From IMG/VR virus record IMGVR_UViG_3300007538_000027, positions 1-61,011 of that record: a stretch of 61,011 nucleotides of DNA; one strand, given 5' to 3'. Shown here in pieces: positions 40,680 to 49,766 of this stretch (positions are counted from its first letter, which is position 1; each line of letters begins with the position of its first letter). The notes beneath the pieces are model-generated. The model was not told the origin of the DNA, ran no database searches, and saw only the letters and a program-made list of their open reading frames with translations. The position numbers and the translations under genes were made by a program. This DNA is from a virus.

Positions 40680-42092
40680 TTACTTGTGTAATAGGCTTAA
40701 GTTACCTTTAAGTTCATCTAGTGTCTTACTTACTTCATCCAACCGTTCTACTAGTAAAGGTTTTGTTAAACTTTTATATCCAATCATTAATTGTTGTAAG
40801 CTGTCTAATGTAACATTACATGTCTCTAACTTCCCAGCTAAATCTGAGGTATCAACCTCAACCTCACCATAGGAAATCTCACTATTATAATCAATACCAA
40901 TATTAGTTAGATATTCTCTAATCTGAGGTACTACGTCTGGGTAATCCTGCATCTTAACTAACGAATAGCACTGTTGTAAATAATCTAACCAAGTCCACTT
41001 TAGATCTTCCCCTTGTATACTTTTGAACTTATATACTTTGGTATAACCGTAATATTGTTGATAACAGAACACTACACGTTTCCACAATTCTTGATGTGTT
41101 GGAGAATCTTCTAATAATTTCTCTGCTGTCTGTTTACTGGCACCAGTACGTTTACTTAAACCAAATACCTCTTTCACAGAATCTGGTAGTGATGGTAGTC
41201 CTGTTATAAAATCTGTACTATCCCCAGAAATAGTCTGAGATGCTAGTGTTAATTCACACTCAAATTTGGTAGGATATCTCCACCCTCTATCATAATCGTC
41301 ATAACAGAAGCTCGGCGCATATACCATTGAAACGTCTTTATCAATATATGCTATGCAAATCTCCCACTTACTGAAATCATCCCCAACTCTGGCATACTCT
41401 TGATTAGCTTTATGTTGTAATAAATCTTCAGCCTCACAGTAAACAGATTGTAGTACCTTCTTACCATATTGAGCCATCATTGCATCACGAAGTTCTTCGA
41501 AGTAAATAGGCTTGCCATCTCGATTTCCTTTATACTTAACATCTTTAGATTCTTCATCACGGTAGTTTCCTTTACCAGCACCAATGCAGAGGACATAATC
41601 TTCAGCGTCCATAAACTTCTTTATTGCACCAATACTAAAACCCATAGTATCCATAGAGGACTTAAGGGCTGCTTCAAAACTATCATGCCTCTTAGCTAAC
41701 CTAGATTTAGCTTCTATTTCAAAATCTTCTAACATGAAAGGAGATAACCCTTTTTCCTGTCTATCAAAGTTAGTCCATGCCAACCACTTAATATATACGC
41801 CATCTTTATCTACTCTTAGTGTTTCACCTTCTTTAATTTCAATAATTTTATCCCCTCGTATACCAAAGGAAGTTTTATTCTTAAACTCTTTTACCCTACC
41901 AGATTGAATATGTTTTACCTCAATATAATCATCCTGCATGAACTTAGCACAACGGAAAAGAATTGTATCATGATCTACATAACACTTCTTAAATCGTTTA
42001 GGTTTATCATCAACTGTAGTCTTGTCAGCTTCGTTGTAATCAAAGTCGTCTTGCCCAGCATTACCTGTATCTACACTAAATTTAAATGTCAT
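40680..42092 (-). CDS. FEN-like 5'-3' exonuclease family protein
   Basis: 470 residues. CYVDHDTILFRCA near the start (acidic motif), YKGNRDGKPIYFEELRDAM, YCEAEDLL (acidic pair) and SGDSTDFITGLPSLPDSVKE resemble the acidic residues and helix-hairpin region of the FEN/T5 D15/T7 gp6-like nucleases. Such enzymes remove RNA primers and flaps during replication. It is longer than D15 (291), so the extra C-terminal 150 residues, ending in helices, are unexplained. Assignment by motif only. Confidence 0.7.
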   Translation of the reverse strand: MTFKFSVDTGNAGQDDFDYNEADKTTVDDKPKRFKKCYVDHDTILFRCAKFMQDDYIEVKHIQSGRVKEFKNKTSFGIRGDKIIEIKEGETLRVDKDGVYIKWLAWTNFDRQEKGLSPFMLEDFEIEAKSRLAKRHDSFEAALKSSMDTMGFSIGAIKKFMDAEDYVLCIGAGKGNYRDEESKDVKYKGNRDGKPIYFEELRDAMMAQYGKKVLQSVYCEAEDLLQHKANQEYARVGDDFSKWEICIAYIDKDVSMVYAPSFCYDDYDRGWRYPTKFECELTLASQTISGDSTDFITGLPSLPDSVKEVFGLSKRTGASKQTAEKLLEDSPTHQELWKRVVFCYQQYYGYTKVYKFKSIQGEDLKWTWLDYLQQCYSLVKMQDYPDVVPQIREYLTNIGIDYNSEISYGEVEVDTSDLAGKLETCNVTLDSLQQLMIGYKSLTKPLLVERLDEVSKTLDELKGNLSLLHK

Positions 42093-42094
42093 AC

Positions 42095-42469
42095 CTACTC
42101 CTCTACAAAATCAATAAAGTAATTCTGCCCTTGTTTTACTTGACAGAACTCTGCATAAAAGTACCCGTCTTTAATTTTCATAGCACCACTAGCTAATGCT
42201 TTCAGCAAAGTATCTACTGACTTGAGCGACAGTTTATACGTGAAACCATCTTCATCCTCGAATATAAGATTAGCAGCAGACCTACCTCTTACAGTACCCT
42301 TCGGTTTAACAGTTAACCACTTTGTAGTGTGCTGGTCTTGTACAACACCCTTGGTGCTATAATACGACAAGCTATTTACATCACCTTCATAACCTGTAAA
42401 CCACTTATTTTCTTTCTCTGTGAAGATTGCTTGGTATTTACGTTTAGTTATACTAATTCTACTGGTCAC
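42095..42469 (-). CDS. Hypothetical protein, GTG start
   Basis: 124 residues from a GTG that overlaps the preceding TGA (GTGA). Basic start (TSRISITKRKYQAIFTEKEN), beta-rich. Two bases before the FEN-like gene. No recognised family. Confidence 0.6.
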   Translation of the reverse strand: MTSRISITKRKYQAIFTEKENKWFTGYEGDVNSLSYYSTKGVVQDQHTTKWLTVKPKGTVRGRSAANLIFEDEDGFTYKLSLKSVDTLLKALASGAMKIKDGYFYAEFCQVKQGQNYFIDFVEE

Positions 42470-42600
42470 AGTTCTTCTCCCTTAAAATATTCTTGTAGTA
42501 ACAATGACAGTTCATCAGATGAACCACCTCTACCTTTGGTCTCAAAACATACCATATTAAGGAAGTTCTGAATTAATTGCTTATGTTCTTTGTTTGTCAT
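42466..42600 (-). CDS. Small hypothetical protein
   Basis: 44 residues (begins MTNKEHKQLIQNFLNMV) with TAGGT as a weak ribosome site; helical. Overlaps the next start. No recognised family. Confidence 0.55.
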   Translation of the reverse strand: MTNKEHKQLIQNFLNMVCFETKGRGGSSDELSLLLQEYFKGEEL

Positions 42601-42610
42601 GTATTACCTA

Positions 42611-42796
42611 CTATAAATAGTCCTCTAATATTGTGAGTAATTCTTCTTTATCTACGGCTAATTCCCCGTCATAACATCCTGCATCCAAGAACCCTTCTTC
42701 CCATAAAGCCTCAAATAAGCCTTCCCAGTATTCTGCTTTAGCTTTATACAGATCCTCTTTACTGCTATACATACTCATAGTAAATTGCTTACTCAT
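42611..42796 (-). CDS. Small acidic hypothetical protein
   Basis: 61 residues from the ATG at 42796, 7 bases behind GGAG; the earlier in-frame ATGs lack a site. Acidic. No recognised family. Confidence 0.6.
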   Translation of the reverse strand: MSKQFTMSMYSSKEDLYKAKAEYWEGLFEALWEEGFLDAGCYDGELAVDKEELLTILEDYL

Positions 42797-42959
42797 AATC
42801 ATCTCCAACAACATCTTTAATATTCTGCTTCAGCTCACCTCTATACTTCCACATAGCAGCGTTACCTAAACCTAATCCATATAACCATTCTACTAGTTCA
42901 TACTTCTTCTTAAGTTGGTTTAGTTCATCACAGTGATCTTCAATAATTTGTTTTGTCAT
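42789..42959 (-). CDS. Small hypothetical protein
   Basis: 56 residues from the ATG at 42959 behind GGAGG. Helical, overlapping the next gene by 8 bases. No recognised family. Confidence 0.6.
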   Translation of the reverse strand: MTKQIIEDHCDELNQLKKKYELVEWLYGLGLGNAAMWKYRGELKQNIKDVVGDDYE

Positions 42960-42977
42960 TATCCCTCCAAATAACAA

Positions 42978-43007
42978 GCACACATAACTCCTTCAAATCA
43001 TGTGTGC
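42978..43007 (-). terminator. Hairpin after the rdgC-like gene
   Basis: Perfect 8-bp stem GCACACAT/ATGTGTGC on the minus strand with a 14-base loop containing AAGGAG, then TTGTTATTT. Terminator or regulatory hairpin. Confidence 0.55.
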
Positions 43008-43020
43008 GTCTATATTATAA

Positions 43021-43878
43021 TTAATCTTCTTCTACAACTAAACCACCAAACTCTTCAATCAAGTCATCTACTAATTTAATAACTTCTTGTACTTGTAAGA
43101 TTACACTACCAACTTCATCCTCTTTCTCCAAGTTTGCCACTAAATCCTTGGAGAATTTAATACCTGAAATTGAGAAGTCATCCTTGAGTGTAAATAATGT
43201 GAATGAATTATATTCTAATTGTAAACTTGTCACTGTAGCACCATTAGCTACCAAGTCTACAGCTTCACTACCATAAACACTTCCACTAGTCTGAGCTACT
43301 TTCAACTCATCTGGTGTCACTAAGCTCACTTTGTCTGCTAATACAAACTTGTCAGTGTTTAACTCATCCTTAACCATAGTTGTAAGCTTACTGGTGACAT
43401 TCTCAGACACTTCTACAACTTGTACAGGTAATGAACCCAAGATTGCACGAAGATTCGCTAGAATGAGTTCTGCTTGATTATAGCTACCTTCTACATACAC
43501 TTTAGTCTTAGTAATAATAACTACAGCATGTTGTTCCTTACCTGCAGTGGTTGTAGGTAGTAAACTCTCAGTCACCTCGGCTTCCATAGTCTTTAATTCA
43601 GACTTGTTAGGTTTAGTGTCATATTCTTGCATATAATTATCTACAACCACTTTAAGTTGACGTTCAACTTCGGCTTTGTTTACTTTCTTACTTTGAGTGG
43701 TGAATCGTAATACATCTACACCACCAGATAATTCCATAATGTAGCCACCTTCAAGGGTTGGTGACCAACCTGAACGTGACGCATCAAATGTCCCACACTC
43801 AACAAACTTGTGATCCTCTAATTGTTGTGCTGTGAATACTAATGGTGTTGCTAATGTATATGTTACTAATGACTTCAT
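43021..43878 (-). CDS. rdgC: RdgC-like recombination-associated protein
   Basis: 285 residues, close to E. coli RdgC (303). The pattern FVECGTFDASRSGWSPTL, a long helix with TESLLP, then NLRAILGSLPV and the end LVDDLIEEFGG matches RdgC from end to end. RdgC forms a ring dimer on DNA and restrains RecA. In a phage it may protect ends or balance recombination during replication. Confidence 0.85.
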   Translation of the reverse strand: MKSLVTYTLATPLVFTAQQLEDHKFVECGTFDASRSGWSPTLEGGYIMELSGGVDVLRFTTQSKKVNKAEVERQLKVVVDNYMQEYDTKPNKSELKTMEAEVTESLLPTTTAGKEQHAVVIITKTKVYVEGSYNQAELILANLRAILGSLPVQVVEVSENVTSKLTTMVKDELNTDKFVLADKVSLVTPDELKVAQTSGSVYGSEAVDLVANGATVTSLQLEYNSFTLFTLKDDFSISGIKFSKDLVANLEKEDEVGSVILQVQEVIKLVDDLIEEFGGLVVEED

Positions 43879-43893
43879 ATTTGTATTTCTCCT

Positions 43894-44142
43894 TTATTTT
43901 AATTTAATTATGATACTAGCTTCTACTATAAGGTCGCTCACACCGTATTCATACTCACATTCCTCGCAGTAATCTTGTATTGCAACCTCTCCATATTCTA
44001 TGTACTGCTCCTCTAAATCCAGTTCATCTACATGGTGGCAGTTAGGACATTCAATACTAATAATACCATTGGCATACAACCTCTTGATTTCACTTACTTC
44101 AATACTGTAAGGTGTATCTAATCCTTTTATAATTGGCTTCAT
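43894..44142 (-). CDS. Small zinc-ribbon protein
   Basis: 82 residues with CPNCHHVDELDLEEQY...CEECEYEYG, a CxxC...CxxC zinc ribbon. Probably binds nucleic acid or protein; no named family. Confidence 0.65.
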   Translation of the reverse strand: MKPIIKGLDTPYSIEVSEIKRLYANGIISIECPNCHHVDELDLEEQYIEYGEVAIQDYCEECEYEYGVSDLIVEASIIIKLK

Positions 44143-44151
44143 TTTAAACCC

Positions 44152-44853
44152 CTAATAAACAAACTGTGATAATCCACCTAAATCTTCTACTGATAGGAAG
44201 AAGTTTGGTGCTTTAACAATCTTACCTTTTGGAAAGTAAGTACCTTCTTCTAAATCTTTGTGTGCACGAAGGATGATACACTCACCATTAACCTCGCTAA
44301 ACAAATCAGCATATCTACCTTTACTCTCAATAGCAATTAACTCTTTCTCAACCTTGTCAGAATGTGCAACTGGAATAGATTTACTATAATTTGACTTTAA
44401 CACTAAATCAAACCCGCCACGAATATCAAAGTTTAGTTGTTCACGAATGATTAAGTCAATTAGATTAACTTTATAACCATTTAGATATTCAATCTCTAGC
44501 GCTTCCACAATTTCCTCGATTGTAGTATTAATATTAGTTGTGACAAAATTACTAGTACCTTCTCTATCAATTAGCTGGTTAAGCCAAAGTTCTTCACCAG
44601 TAAAACCATCATCACCTAGAGCCATCCACATAAACCCAGTGAAGATGCTATCGACTAATCCGTCTAGACGTCCTTCCATATCACTTTTATTATAACTATC
44701 TAAGTATTCTCCTTCCCCATTAAATTCTTCCTTGGAGAGGTTGATATATGTATTGATTAAACTCTTATCACTTACTAGGTTATCAAAATTTTCATTCCAT
44801 TTAATTACTTCTTCTTGGAAGTATAACAGATCTTCTACAGTTAACTTTTTCAA
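44152..44853 (-). CDS. Hypothetical protein, TTG start
   Basis: 233 residues from a TTG behind AAGGAG. Acidic, helical N-terminal half. No recognised family. Confidence 0.65.
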   Translation of the reverse strand: MKKLTVEDLLYFQEEVIKWNENFDNLVSDKSLINTYINLSKEEFNGEGEYLDSYNKSDMEGRLDGLVDSIFTGFMWMALGDDGFTGEELWLNQLIDREGTSNFVTTNINTTIEEIVEALEIEYLNGYKVNLIDLIIREQLNFDIRGGFDLVLKSNYSKSIPVAHSDKVEKELIAIESKGRYADLFSEVNGECIILRAHKDLEEGTYFPKGKIVKAPNFFLSVEDLGGLSQFVY

Positions 44854-44856
44854 ATA

Positions 44857-45279
44857 TTACTCCTTAATTTTAATCTGATGATTTGTGCAAAGTAGTTTAT
44901 TCTGCTTCTTTGAGTATTGCAAGTGTGTTGTTATAACTAACTTAGAGTCAATTGCACTTTGTAATTCTTCAACATTAAATTTTAATTTCTCTGCAATTTT
45001 TGGTAGTACTGGTTCTCCATGCCAAGGAAAATCATCAACCTCTACTATGAAATTAGAATTGTACCAAAGTTGTATCTTACTCAAAGAAATATAACACATA
45101 CCTCTTGAAATACCATTATTTACATTGAAAGATGACCAGCCAGCAATATATTTACCGAAGGTATTGTTCCATTCATAACCTAATTGTTGTGCAAACAAAT
45201 CCAAACTTGTCTTCTGCAACTTAGTAGTATCTTTCAATTCAAGTTTTGTGTCGGTAGAACGGAAGTATTTAATTGGCAT
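44857..45279 (-). CDS. Hypothetical protein
   Basis: 140 residues from the ATG at 45279, behind AAGGAG; the upstream in-frame ATG at 45330 lies inside the preceding gene. Beta/helix mixture. Overlaps the upstream gene by 11 bases. No recognised family. Confidence 0.65.
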   Translation of the reverse strand: MPIKYFRSTDTKLELKDTTKLQKTSLDLFAQQLGYEWNNTFGKYIAGWSSFNVNNGISRGMCYISLSKIQLWYNSNFIVEVDDFPWHGEPVLPKIAEKLKFNVEELQSAIDSKLVITTHLQYSKKQNKLLCTNHQIKIKE

Positions 45280-45775
45280 TAGTTTTCTCCTTGTCACATG
45301 ATTCCAGTTTAGCATCAAACATTTCACCAACTAACTGACTAATGGATTCGTTTCTATAGGCAGCAGTTGCTATCTTACTAGACCATTCTTCAATGAATAA
45401 TTCACGCTCAGACTTTTGTCTAACTCGATAAATCACTGTAGAATCCCAAATCACATTCTTAGTGGGTTCAAAATCTTCCATTAGTCCATAATAAAACTCG
45501 ATACAATCTTTATCCTTAACCCAACTATTGAATAGTAAACCGCGCTGCTCATCAGACAAGTCTCGTAGTACTTTAGTGTTGTTGTACACCGACCAATCAA
45601 CCTCAATGATTAACTCAAAATTACCAACTGACCAATCAAAATTAGAGTCGGAGTTTACATTGATATATCGATCGTAAACAGATGTTACGACACCAAAATC
45701 TTTTCCATACCGATCAATAAAAGACTCTGGGTTAGAAACACGCCTAACCTTATCTCCCACTTTAAATTTACCCAT
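45269..45775 (-). CDS. Hypothetical protein with Tudor-like start and YR-motif domain
   Basis: 168 residues. KFKVGDKVRRV...GVVTSVYDRYINV is a typical small beta-barrel start. A second part (LFNSWVKDKDCIEFYYG...VIYRVRQKS) matches the domain seen at 35346, so the two genes share a module. Function unknown. Confidence 0.65.
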   Translation of the reverse strand: MGKFKVGDKVRRVSNPESFIDRYGKDFGVVTSVYDRYINVNSDSNFDWSVGNFELIIEVDWSVYNNTKVLRDLSDEQRGLLFNSWVKDKDCIEFYYGLMEDFEPTKNVIWDSTVIYRVRQKSERELFIEEWSSKIATAAYRNESISQLVGEMFDAKLESCDKEKTNAN

Positions 45776-45780
45776 ACAAA

Positions 45781-46446
45781 TTACTCCTTAATAAATAATT
45801 TAATCGCTTCGGTTGAATCATACCCTTTGTGCGCATTCTTGTAAATGTATTCTTCTAGGTTAAGTAAGTTACCCCAGTTATCCTTGCGGAAGTTTGGATT
45901 ATCCTCTACTTTACCATACATGTCAAATAATTTATCTGCTACACGTTTGAGTAGTCTACGAGTGATTGAACGAGAATGCCCGACACGTTTTTTGCGGGTC
46001 TTAAATTTATACTCGTACAACTTCTCATCTGGATCAATCACATTAACCCATGCTGCCACTAACTCAACACGCTTCTTACGAGGATATTCATAAGTGTTAG
46101 AGATGTATGCATGTAAGTAGTCACACTCGTATGCAATCTCCTTGTTCCATACAGTAGATAATTTACCATACTTTGTCAATAAGTAATTTGCAATTTCTAG
46201 TAATTCATCTCGATATCCTACATTGCAGCTAAGTATCAACTCACGATCACATACTCCCATCCATGCTGCAAGATTAGCGTCATTCTTACATTGTGATAAA
46301 TACCAACGCACAGATGAACGTGATAACATCCCACGGTGTAATGGTGGTTTATGCATCTCATGGCGACTTTTAACTTGGTATCTAACATCCTTGATTAAAT
46401 TTAAAAAGTCATGATCTTTCTTGGTAGGTAATTTACGAGGTGCCAT
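45781..46446 (-). CDS. Basic hypothetical protein
   Basis: 221 residues, strongly basic and helical (FKTRKKRVGHSRSITRRLLKRVADKLF). Probably binds nucleic acid; no family recognised. Follows the lipoprotein gene with one base between. Confidence 0.65.
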   Translation of the reverse strand: MAPRKLPTKKDHDFLNLIKDVRYQVKSRHEMHKPPLHRGMLSRSSVRWYLSQCKNDANLAAWMGVCDRELILSCNVGYRDELLEIANYLLTKYGKLSTVWNKEIAYECDYLHAYISNTYEYPRKKRVELVAAWVNVIDPDEKLYEYKFKTRKKRVGHSRSITRRLLKRVADKLFDMYGKVEDNPNFRKDNWGNLLNLEEYIYKNAHKGYDSTEAIKLFIKE

Positions 46447-46447
46447 A

Positions 46448-46693
46448 TTATTCTCCTATTTTAGTATAATTTGGTTGCAAAGTATTTATAACCTCGTAGA
46501 CTCCAGATTTATCTATAACCTCACCATTGTTACATTTAACAGTTATGTCATTATTAGACCATAAATCTATCTTCCTCACACCACCGTGAATACTACAAGC
46601 CTTCTGTGACGCCACAATTGACACTTCATCTATTGTTTGATACATACAGCCACTTAACGGTAGTACCAGTAATAACATCAATAATTTCTTCAT
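46448..46693 (-). CDS. Small lipoprotein
   Basis: 81 residues. Signal peptide MKKLLMLLLVLPLSGC with the lipobox LSGC; Cys16 would be lipidated. Mature part is small with two more Cys (CSIHGG, KCNNGE). Phage lipoproteins can act in superinfection exclusion or lysis; it lacks the proline-rich pattern of outer spanins. Confidence 0.75.
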   Translation of the reverse strand: MKKLLMLLLVLPLSGCMYQTIDEVSIVASQKACSIHGGVRKIDLWSNNDITVKCNNGEVIDKSGVYEVINTLQPNYTKIGE

Positions 46694-46725
46694 ACTTACT
46701 CCTTATTAATTATAATTTTTATACT

Positions 46726-47238
46726 TTACTCATCCAGTAATTGTTTGGCACGAGTAGACTGACCAATCATAGCATCCCATTCACGAGATAGCGAGTTTTT
46801 ATTATTTGGCATACGAGATAATGTCTTTAAACAATGAAAACCAGCCCCTGACTTCTCTACAGAATTAAGTCCCCACAGGGAGTTTACAAAGTAAGGGTCA
46901 ATTTTAAGTTTAACTACACCAGAATCAATCTCCTCTTGAGTCAGTTTATGTGTATAGTAGTGGTCGTAATGTTTATCAGTCCACTCAGATGATTTAATTG
47001 GTGCTTCAGCATATTCAGGTTTATCTTCTACTTTATTTGTGTATTTCTCAATTAAATATACACGATCTTCCTCCCACTGGGAAGATGCAAAGGTGTAATT
47101 TTCCGTGTCTATGTCAAAACCTGTGTCTTTTCCACAATATACCTTAACTATCACCCCTTCTAGATCTCCATCATAAGCCTCAACTCTTACCTTCATCCCC
47201 TCTTTAACCTGCCCAGCACTTAATAATTTTTGCACCAT
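46726..47238 (-). CDS. Hypothetical protein
   Basis: 170 residues, a beta-barrel-like start (AGQVKEGMKVRVEAYDGDLEGVIVKVYC) followed by a longer acidic part. Start overlaps the preceding stop. No recognised family. Confidence 0.65.
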   Translation of the reverse strand: MVQKLLSAGQVKEGMKVRVEAYDGDLEGVIVKVYCGKDTGFDIDTENYTFASSQWEEDRVYLIEKYTNKVEDKPEYAEAPIKSSEWTDKHYDHYYTHKLTQEEIDSGVVKLKIDPYFVNSLWGLNSVEKSGAGFHCLKTLSRMPNNKNSLSREWDAMIGQSTRAKQLLDE

Positions 47239-47492
47239 TATTTCTCTCCTCCTTCGAGTCTTTTCTTAATCTGAATCAATACCTGTGGTAAAACTTCTAA
47301 CTCTAGATAACTTACCATTGGCGCAGCTTGTAATTTCCACTGTAATGCTTGAGCCATAGAATACAAGGTTTCATCCTTTTCTGCAAGTACACGATCGATG
47401 TAAAGATTAAGCTTTTCAATTGGAATGTGCGCAGTAGATGAGTGTTGCATCTGGGCACCTTGCATCATGCGGATCATTTCTTCGTGTGTCAA
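47238..47492 (-). CDS. Small helical protein, TTG start
   Basis: 84 residues from a TTG overlapping the preceding stop (TTGA), 7 bases behind GGAG. Helical, Met/Gln-rich start. No recognised family. Confidence 0.6.
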   Translation of the reverse strand: MTHEEMIRMMQGAQMQHSSTAHIPIEKLNLYIDRVLAEKDETLYSMAQALQWKLQAAPMVSYLELEVLPQVLIQIKKRLEGGEK

Positions 47493-47812
47493 ATTATTTC
47501 TCCTCTTGCCGTAGCTAGTAATCTAAATATTTCATCAGTATTAACTCCATGTTCACACTCCATACTAATAGCTATTTCCTCTAGCATTTTATACATCTTT
47601 GGGGCGGCAGCAATTAAGTGAGCATTAGCCATAGACTCTTCTCTTTCCCACTTACACCAATAAGCTACTGTATTATGGTGATTCTTTGGGTCTGATACAT
47701 TACATATTTTAAACCTACGACCAAGGTTTTTTCCTCTAATACGTATATACTCTTTGTCATCCTCTACAGCCTTAACTTCCCAACTGCCTTTTGTGAATTT
47801 TTCTTCACTCAT
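47489..47812 (-). CDS. Phage protein of the W...AnAhLIAAAP type
   Basis: 107 residues with the recurrent phage signature: GSWEVKAVEDD, IRIRGKNLGRRFKICNV and MANAHLIAAAPKMYKMLEEI. This small family of unknown function is common next to Lar-like genes, as here (next gene upstream overlaps by 4 bases). Confidence 0.75.
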   Translation of the reverse strand: MSEEKFTKGSWEVKAVEDDKEYIRIRGKNLGRRFKICNVSDPKNHHNTVAYWCKWEREESMANAHLIAAAPKMYKMLEEIAISMECEHGVNTDEIFRLLATARGEII

Positions 47813-48237
47813 TCTTTATTTCCTTTAGGTGGAGTTGGGAGTGGTTGCCAAGCTATAACATTTCCAAGGCATAACCAATCATACCCAGTAACTGTATTAT
47901 CAGACCAAAAATAAAACTCTGCTACCCATGATGTTTCACCATCGGTAGCAATTACACTCTCTGTAAGGCTACCTATTACTGGTTTTCTAAATTCATGAAA
48001 ATCCTCAATACTTAAAGGCAGTTTATCATCTACCATGATCCACTCAGATTGTGGTGAGCGAGTGTTCCAAGACTCAATAGCATCCTCTATATGGTCATGT
48101 TCACCATTATAAACACCGCAGTTATCGCAAGAATACTGAAACGAATCTTTATATGCTGACCCGTTAAGATCTACTTCTGAAACTTCTAACTCTGGATCAC
48201 AACCACAAAACGGACACGGTTTTAATTCTTCCTTCAT
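47809..48237 (-). CDS. Lar-like restriction-alleviation protein fused to DUF551-like domain
   Basis: 142 residues. The N-terminal zinc finger LKPCPFCGCDPEL...YSCDNCGVYN...AIESWNTR (about 5-60) matches the Lar family, where phage members reduce type I restriction. The C-terminal half (WIMVDDKLPL...VIATDGETSWVAEF...VIAWQPLPTPP) matches DUF551. Usually these domains are separate genes, so the fusion is uncommon. Confidence 0.8.
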   Translation of the reverse strand: MKEELKPCPFCGCDPELEVSEVDLNGSAYKDSFQYSCDNCGVYNGEHDHIEDAIESWNTRSPQSEWIMVDDKLPLSIEDFHEFRKPVIGSLTESVIATDGETSWVAEFYFWSDNTVTGYDWLCLGNVIAWQPLPTPPKGNKE

Positions 48238-48558
48238 TTAATCTACTCCTTTTGGAATTGAATCTTCATATTTTCTTAGAAATGCTAAGTCGTATTCACA
48301 AAGTAGTTTCATATCCTCTTCTACAATATCTGACTGATTTAGAATTTCCAATGCCATATCAGGTTGGTCATACATTTCAATTAGTCGCGCTAAAGCCCAA
48401 ATTACACCTTCATTGAACTCTTTCTTATCATTTTGTAATGCCCACTTCACACCTGACCTAAAACAATCCGATAGTTGGCTAGGTGTTCCCACAGCTAATC
48501 CATGATTGATAAGTCCAAGTCTCTCAACTTCAGTCAACTCAATTTTATGCATACTCAT
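48238..48558 (-). CDS. Hypothetical helical protein
   Basis: 106 residues, helical, acidic. Directly precedes the Lar-like gene; ribosome site AGGAG. No recognised family. Confidence 0.65.
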   Translation of the reverse strand: MSMHKIELTEVERLGLINHGLAVGTPSQLSDCFRSGVKWALQNDKKEFNEGVIWALARLIEMYDQPDMALEILNQSDIVEEDMKLLCEYDLAFLRKYEDSIPKGVD

Positions 48559-48559
48559 A

Positions 48560-48946
48560 TTATACTCCTCCTAATTTAAATTCATTACATTTAGTGTTTA
48601 CCCACTCAAGATAATCATTATAATCTAAGTTATGTTTACTTGCAATACTTTTATACTTAGGTGATAACATATCTTCCAATGTTTCTTCATACACCTCAGA
48701 TGGTTTGGTACTTTGGTTAAGTTTAATATCTCTACCAAGTATATTGTGTAAATCTTCCTCTGTATCACATTTACAACTACACTCAGGACAAGGTAGGTAT
48801 CCTGTACCATAGGCTGCTCCAGAGTTATAATCTTCTGGTCTTTCTGTGTAATGTACACTACAGAACCAATCAATACAGCACTTAGGGTAATTGTGAAATT
48901 CACCCCATACTTTAAAACTTTTAATTTCATCTTCGGTGTATGTCAA
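48560..48946 (-). CDS. Cys-rich hypothetical protein, TTG start
   Basis: 128 residues from a TTG behind AAGGAGG. YPKCCIDWFCSVHY and CPECSCKCD (about 22-63) give eight Cys and a probable metal site. No recognised family. Confidence 0.65.
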   Translation of the reverse strand: MTYTEDEIKSFKVWGEFHNYPKCCIDWFCSVHYTERPEDYNSGAAYGTGYLPCPECSCKCDTEEDLHNILGRDIKLNQSTKPSEVYEETLEDMLSPKYKSIASKHNLDYNDYLEWVNTKCNEFKLGGV

Positions 48947-48948
48947 AG

Positions 48949-49554
48949 CTAAACCTCCTTACCAATATCTTCAATTTTAATGTGGTCTTCTTTGTAATAA
49001 GAGGCACCATACTTATCACATAGTCTACACCAATTATCCCAACTGTACATAATTAATTTACCAATGGTGTTTTGTTTATTCTTAGGGTAGTACTGACCTT
49101 GCAGATATTTACCAACTGGAGTCCTATTAGGCTTCCTATGATAACCACTTCCCATTACTAATAAATCTTCTGTGTGGACACAAATAACATACTTGTACTT
49201 CATCTTCTTAGCACCTTTACTAAGTCTCTGTCCATTACATCCAATTTCTTTAGCTAAAGTACTCCAAGTTTTATCGTGGTTAGTGTAACCTCTTGTACAG
49301 TAATCTACAGCGTGTGCAATTTCATGTAACATAGTATCAACCACTGCTGGTTTATCGCTGTGACGGTGCGTATACAAGTTCACAGACACCCATTTGTCTC
49401 TTACACTACACTGACCAAAGTATCGAGCTTTGTTGTTCTGCACAATAGGTCTAAATTTAGATTCTCTCAGCATATTAGAGTATTGTGGAAAGTTCACTTT
49501 GAATTCACCTATAACTTCTAACCACAGTAACTTTAATGACTTCTCATCCCACAT
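48949..49554 (-). CDS. SprT-like zinc metalloprotease domain protein
   Basis: 201 residues from the ATG at 49554 behind AAGGAGG. TMLHEIAHAVDYCTRGYTNHDKTW carries the HExxH zinc site and a third His in NHDKTW, matching SprT-like peptidases, which in eukaryotes cut DNA-protein crosslinks. First gene of the leftward block after the promoter at 49584. Confidence 0.8.
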   Translation of the reverse strand: MWDEKSLKLLWLEVIGEFKVNFPQYSNMLRESKFRPIVQNNKARYFGQCSVRDKWVSVNLYTHRHSDKPAVVDTMLHEIAHAVDYCTRGYTNHDKTWSTLAKEIGCNGQRLSKGAKKMKYKYVICVHTEDLLVMGSGYHRKPNRTPVGKYLQGQYYPKNKQNTIGKLIMYSWDNWCRLCDKYGASYYKEDHIKIEDIGKEV

Positions 49555-49583
49555 ACATTCCTCCTTTATCCTCAATACACATT

Positions 49584-49611
49584 ACTTTACCATACCAGAC
49601 TATAGTGTCAA
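49584..49611 (-). promoter_or_regulatory. Leftward sigma70-type promoter starting the long block
   Basis: Minus strand TTGACA, 16-bp spacer, TAAAGT. The 19-mer TTTATTGAGGTAGGGTACA lies just upstream (49624-49642). Confidence 0.65.
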
Positions 49612-49623
49612 CTAAATATTTAA

Positions 49624-49642
49624 TTTATTGAGGTAGGGTACA
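49624..49642 (+). repeat. 19-mer shared with 11008-11026
   Basis: Identical to 11008-11026; both copies sit about 12 bp or more upstream of a leftward promoter region. Confidence 0.6.
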
Positions 49643-49706
49643 CTATATAGAGTGTAAGTTGAAGTTTACCTGTTATAACGTGTTTATAATTATTTTAATT
49701 TAATTG

Positions 49707-49734
49707 TTGACATTAAAGTTTAGTGAGGTAATAT
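49707..49734 (+). promoter_or_regulatory. Rightward sigma70-type promoter
   Basis: TTGACA, 16-bp spacer, TAATAT, divergent from the leftward promoter at 49584. It starts the helicase unit. Confidence 0.65.
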
Positions 49735-49766
49735 AGTGGAAATTAGTTGGTTATGGAGTAATGGAT

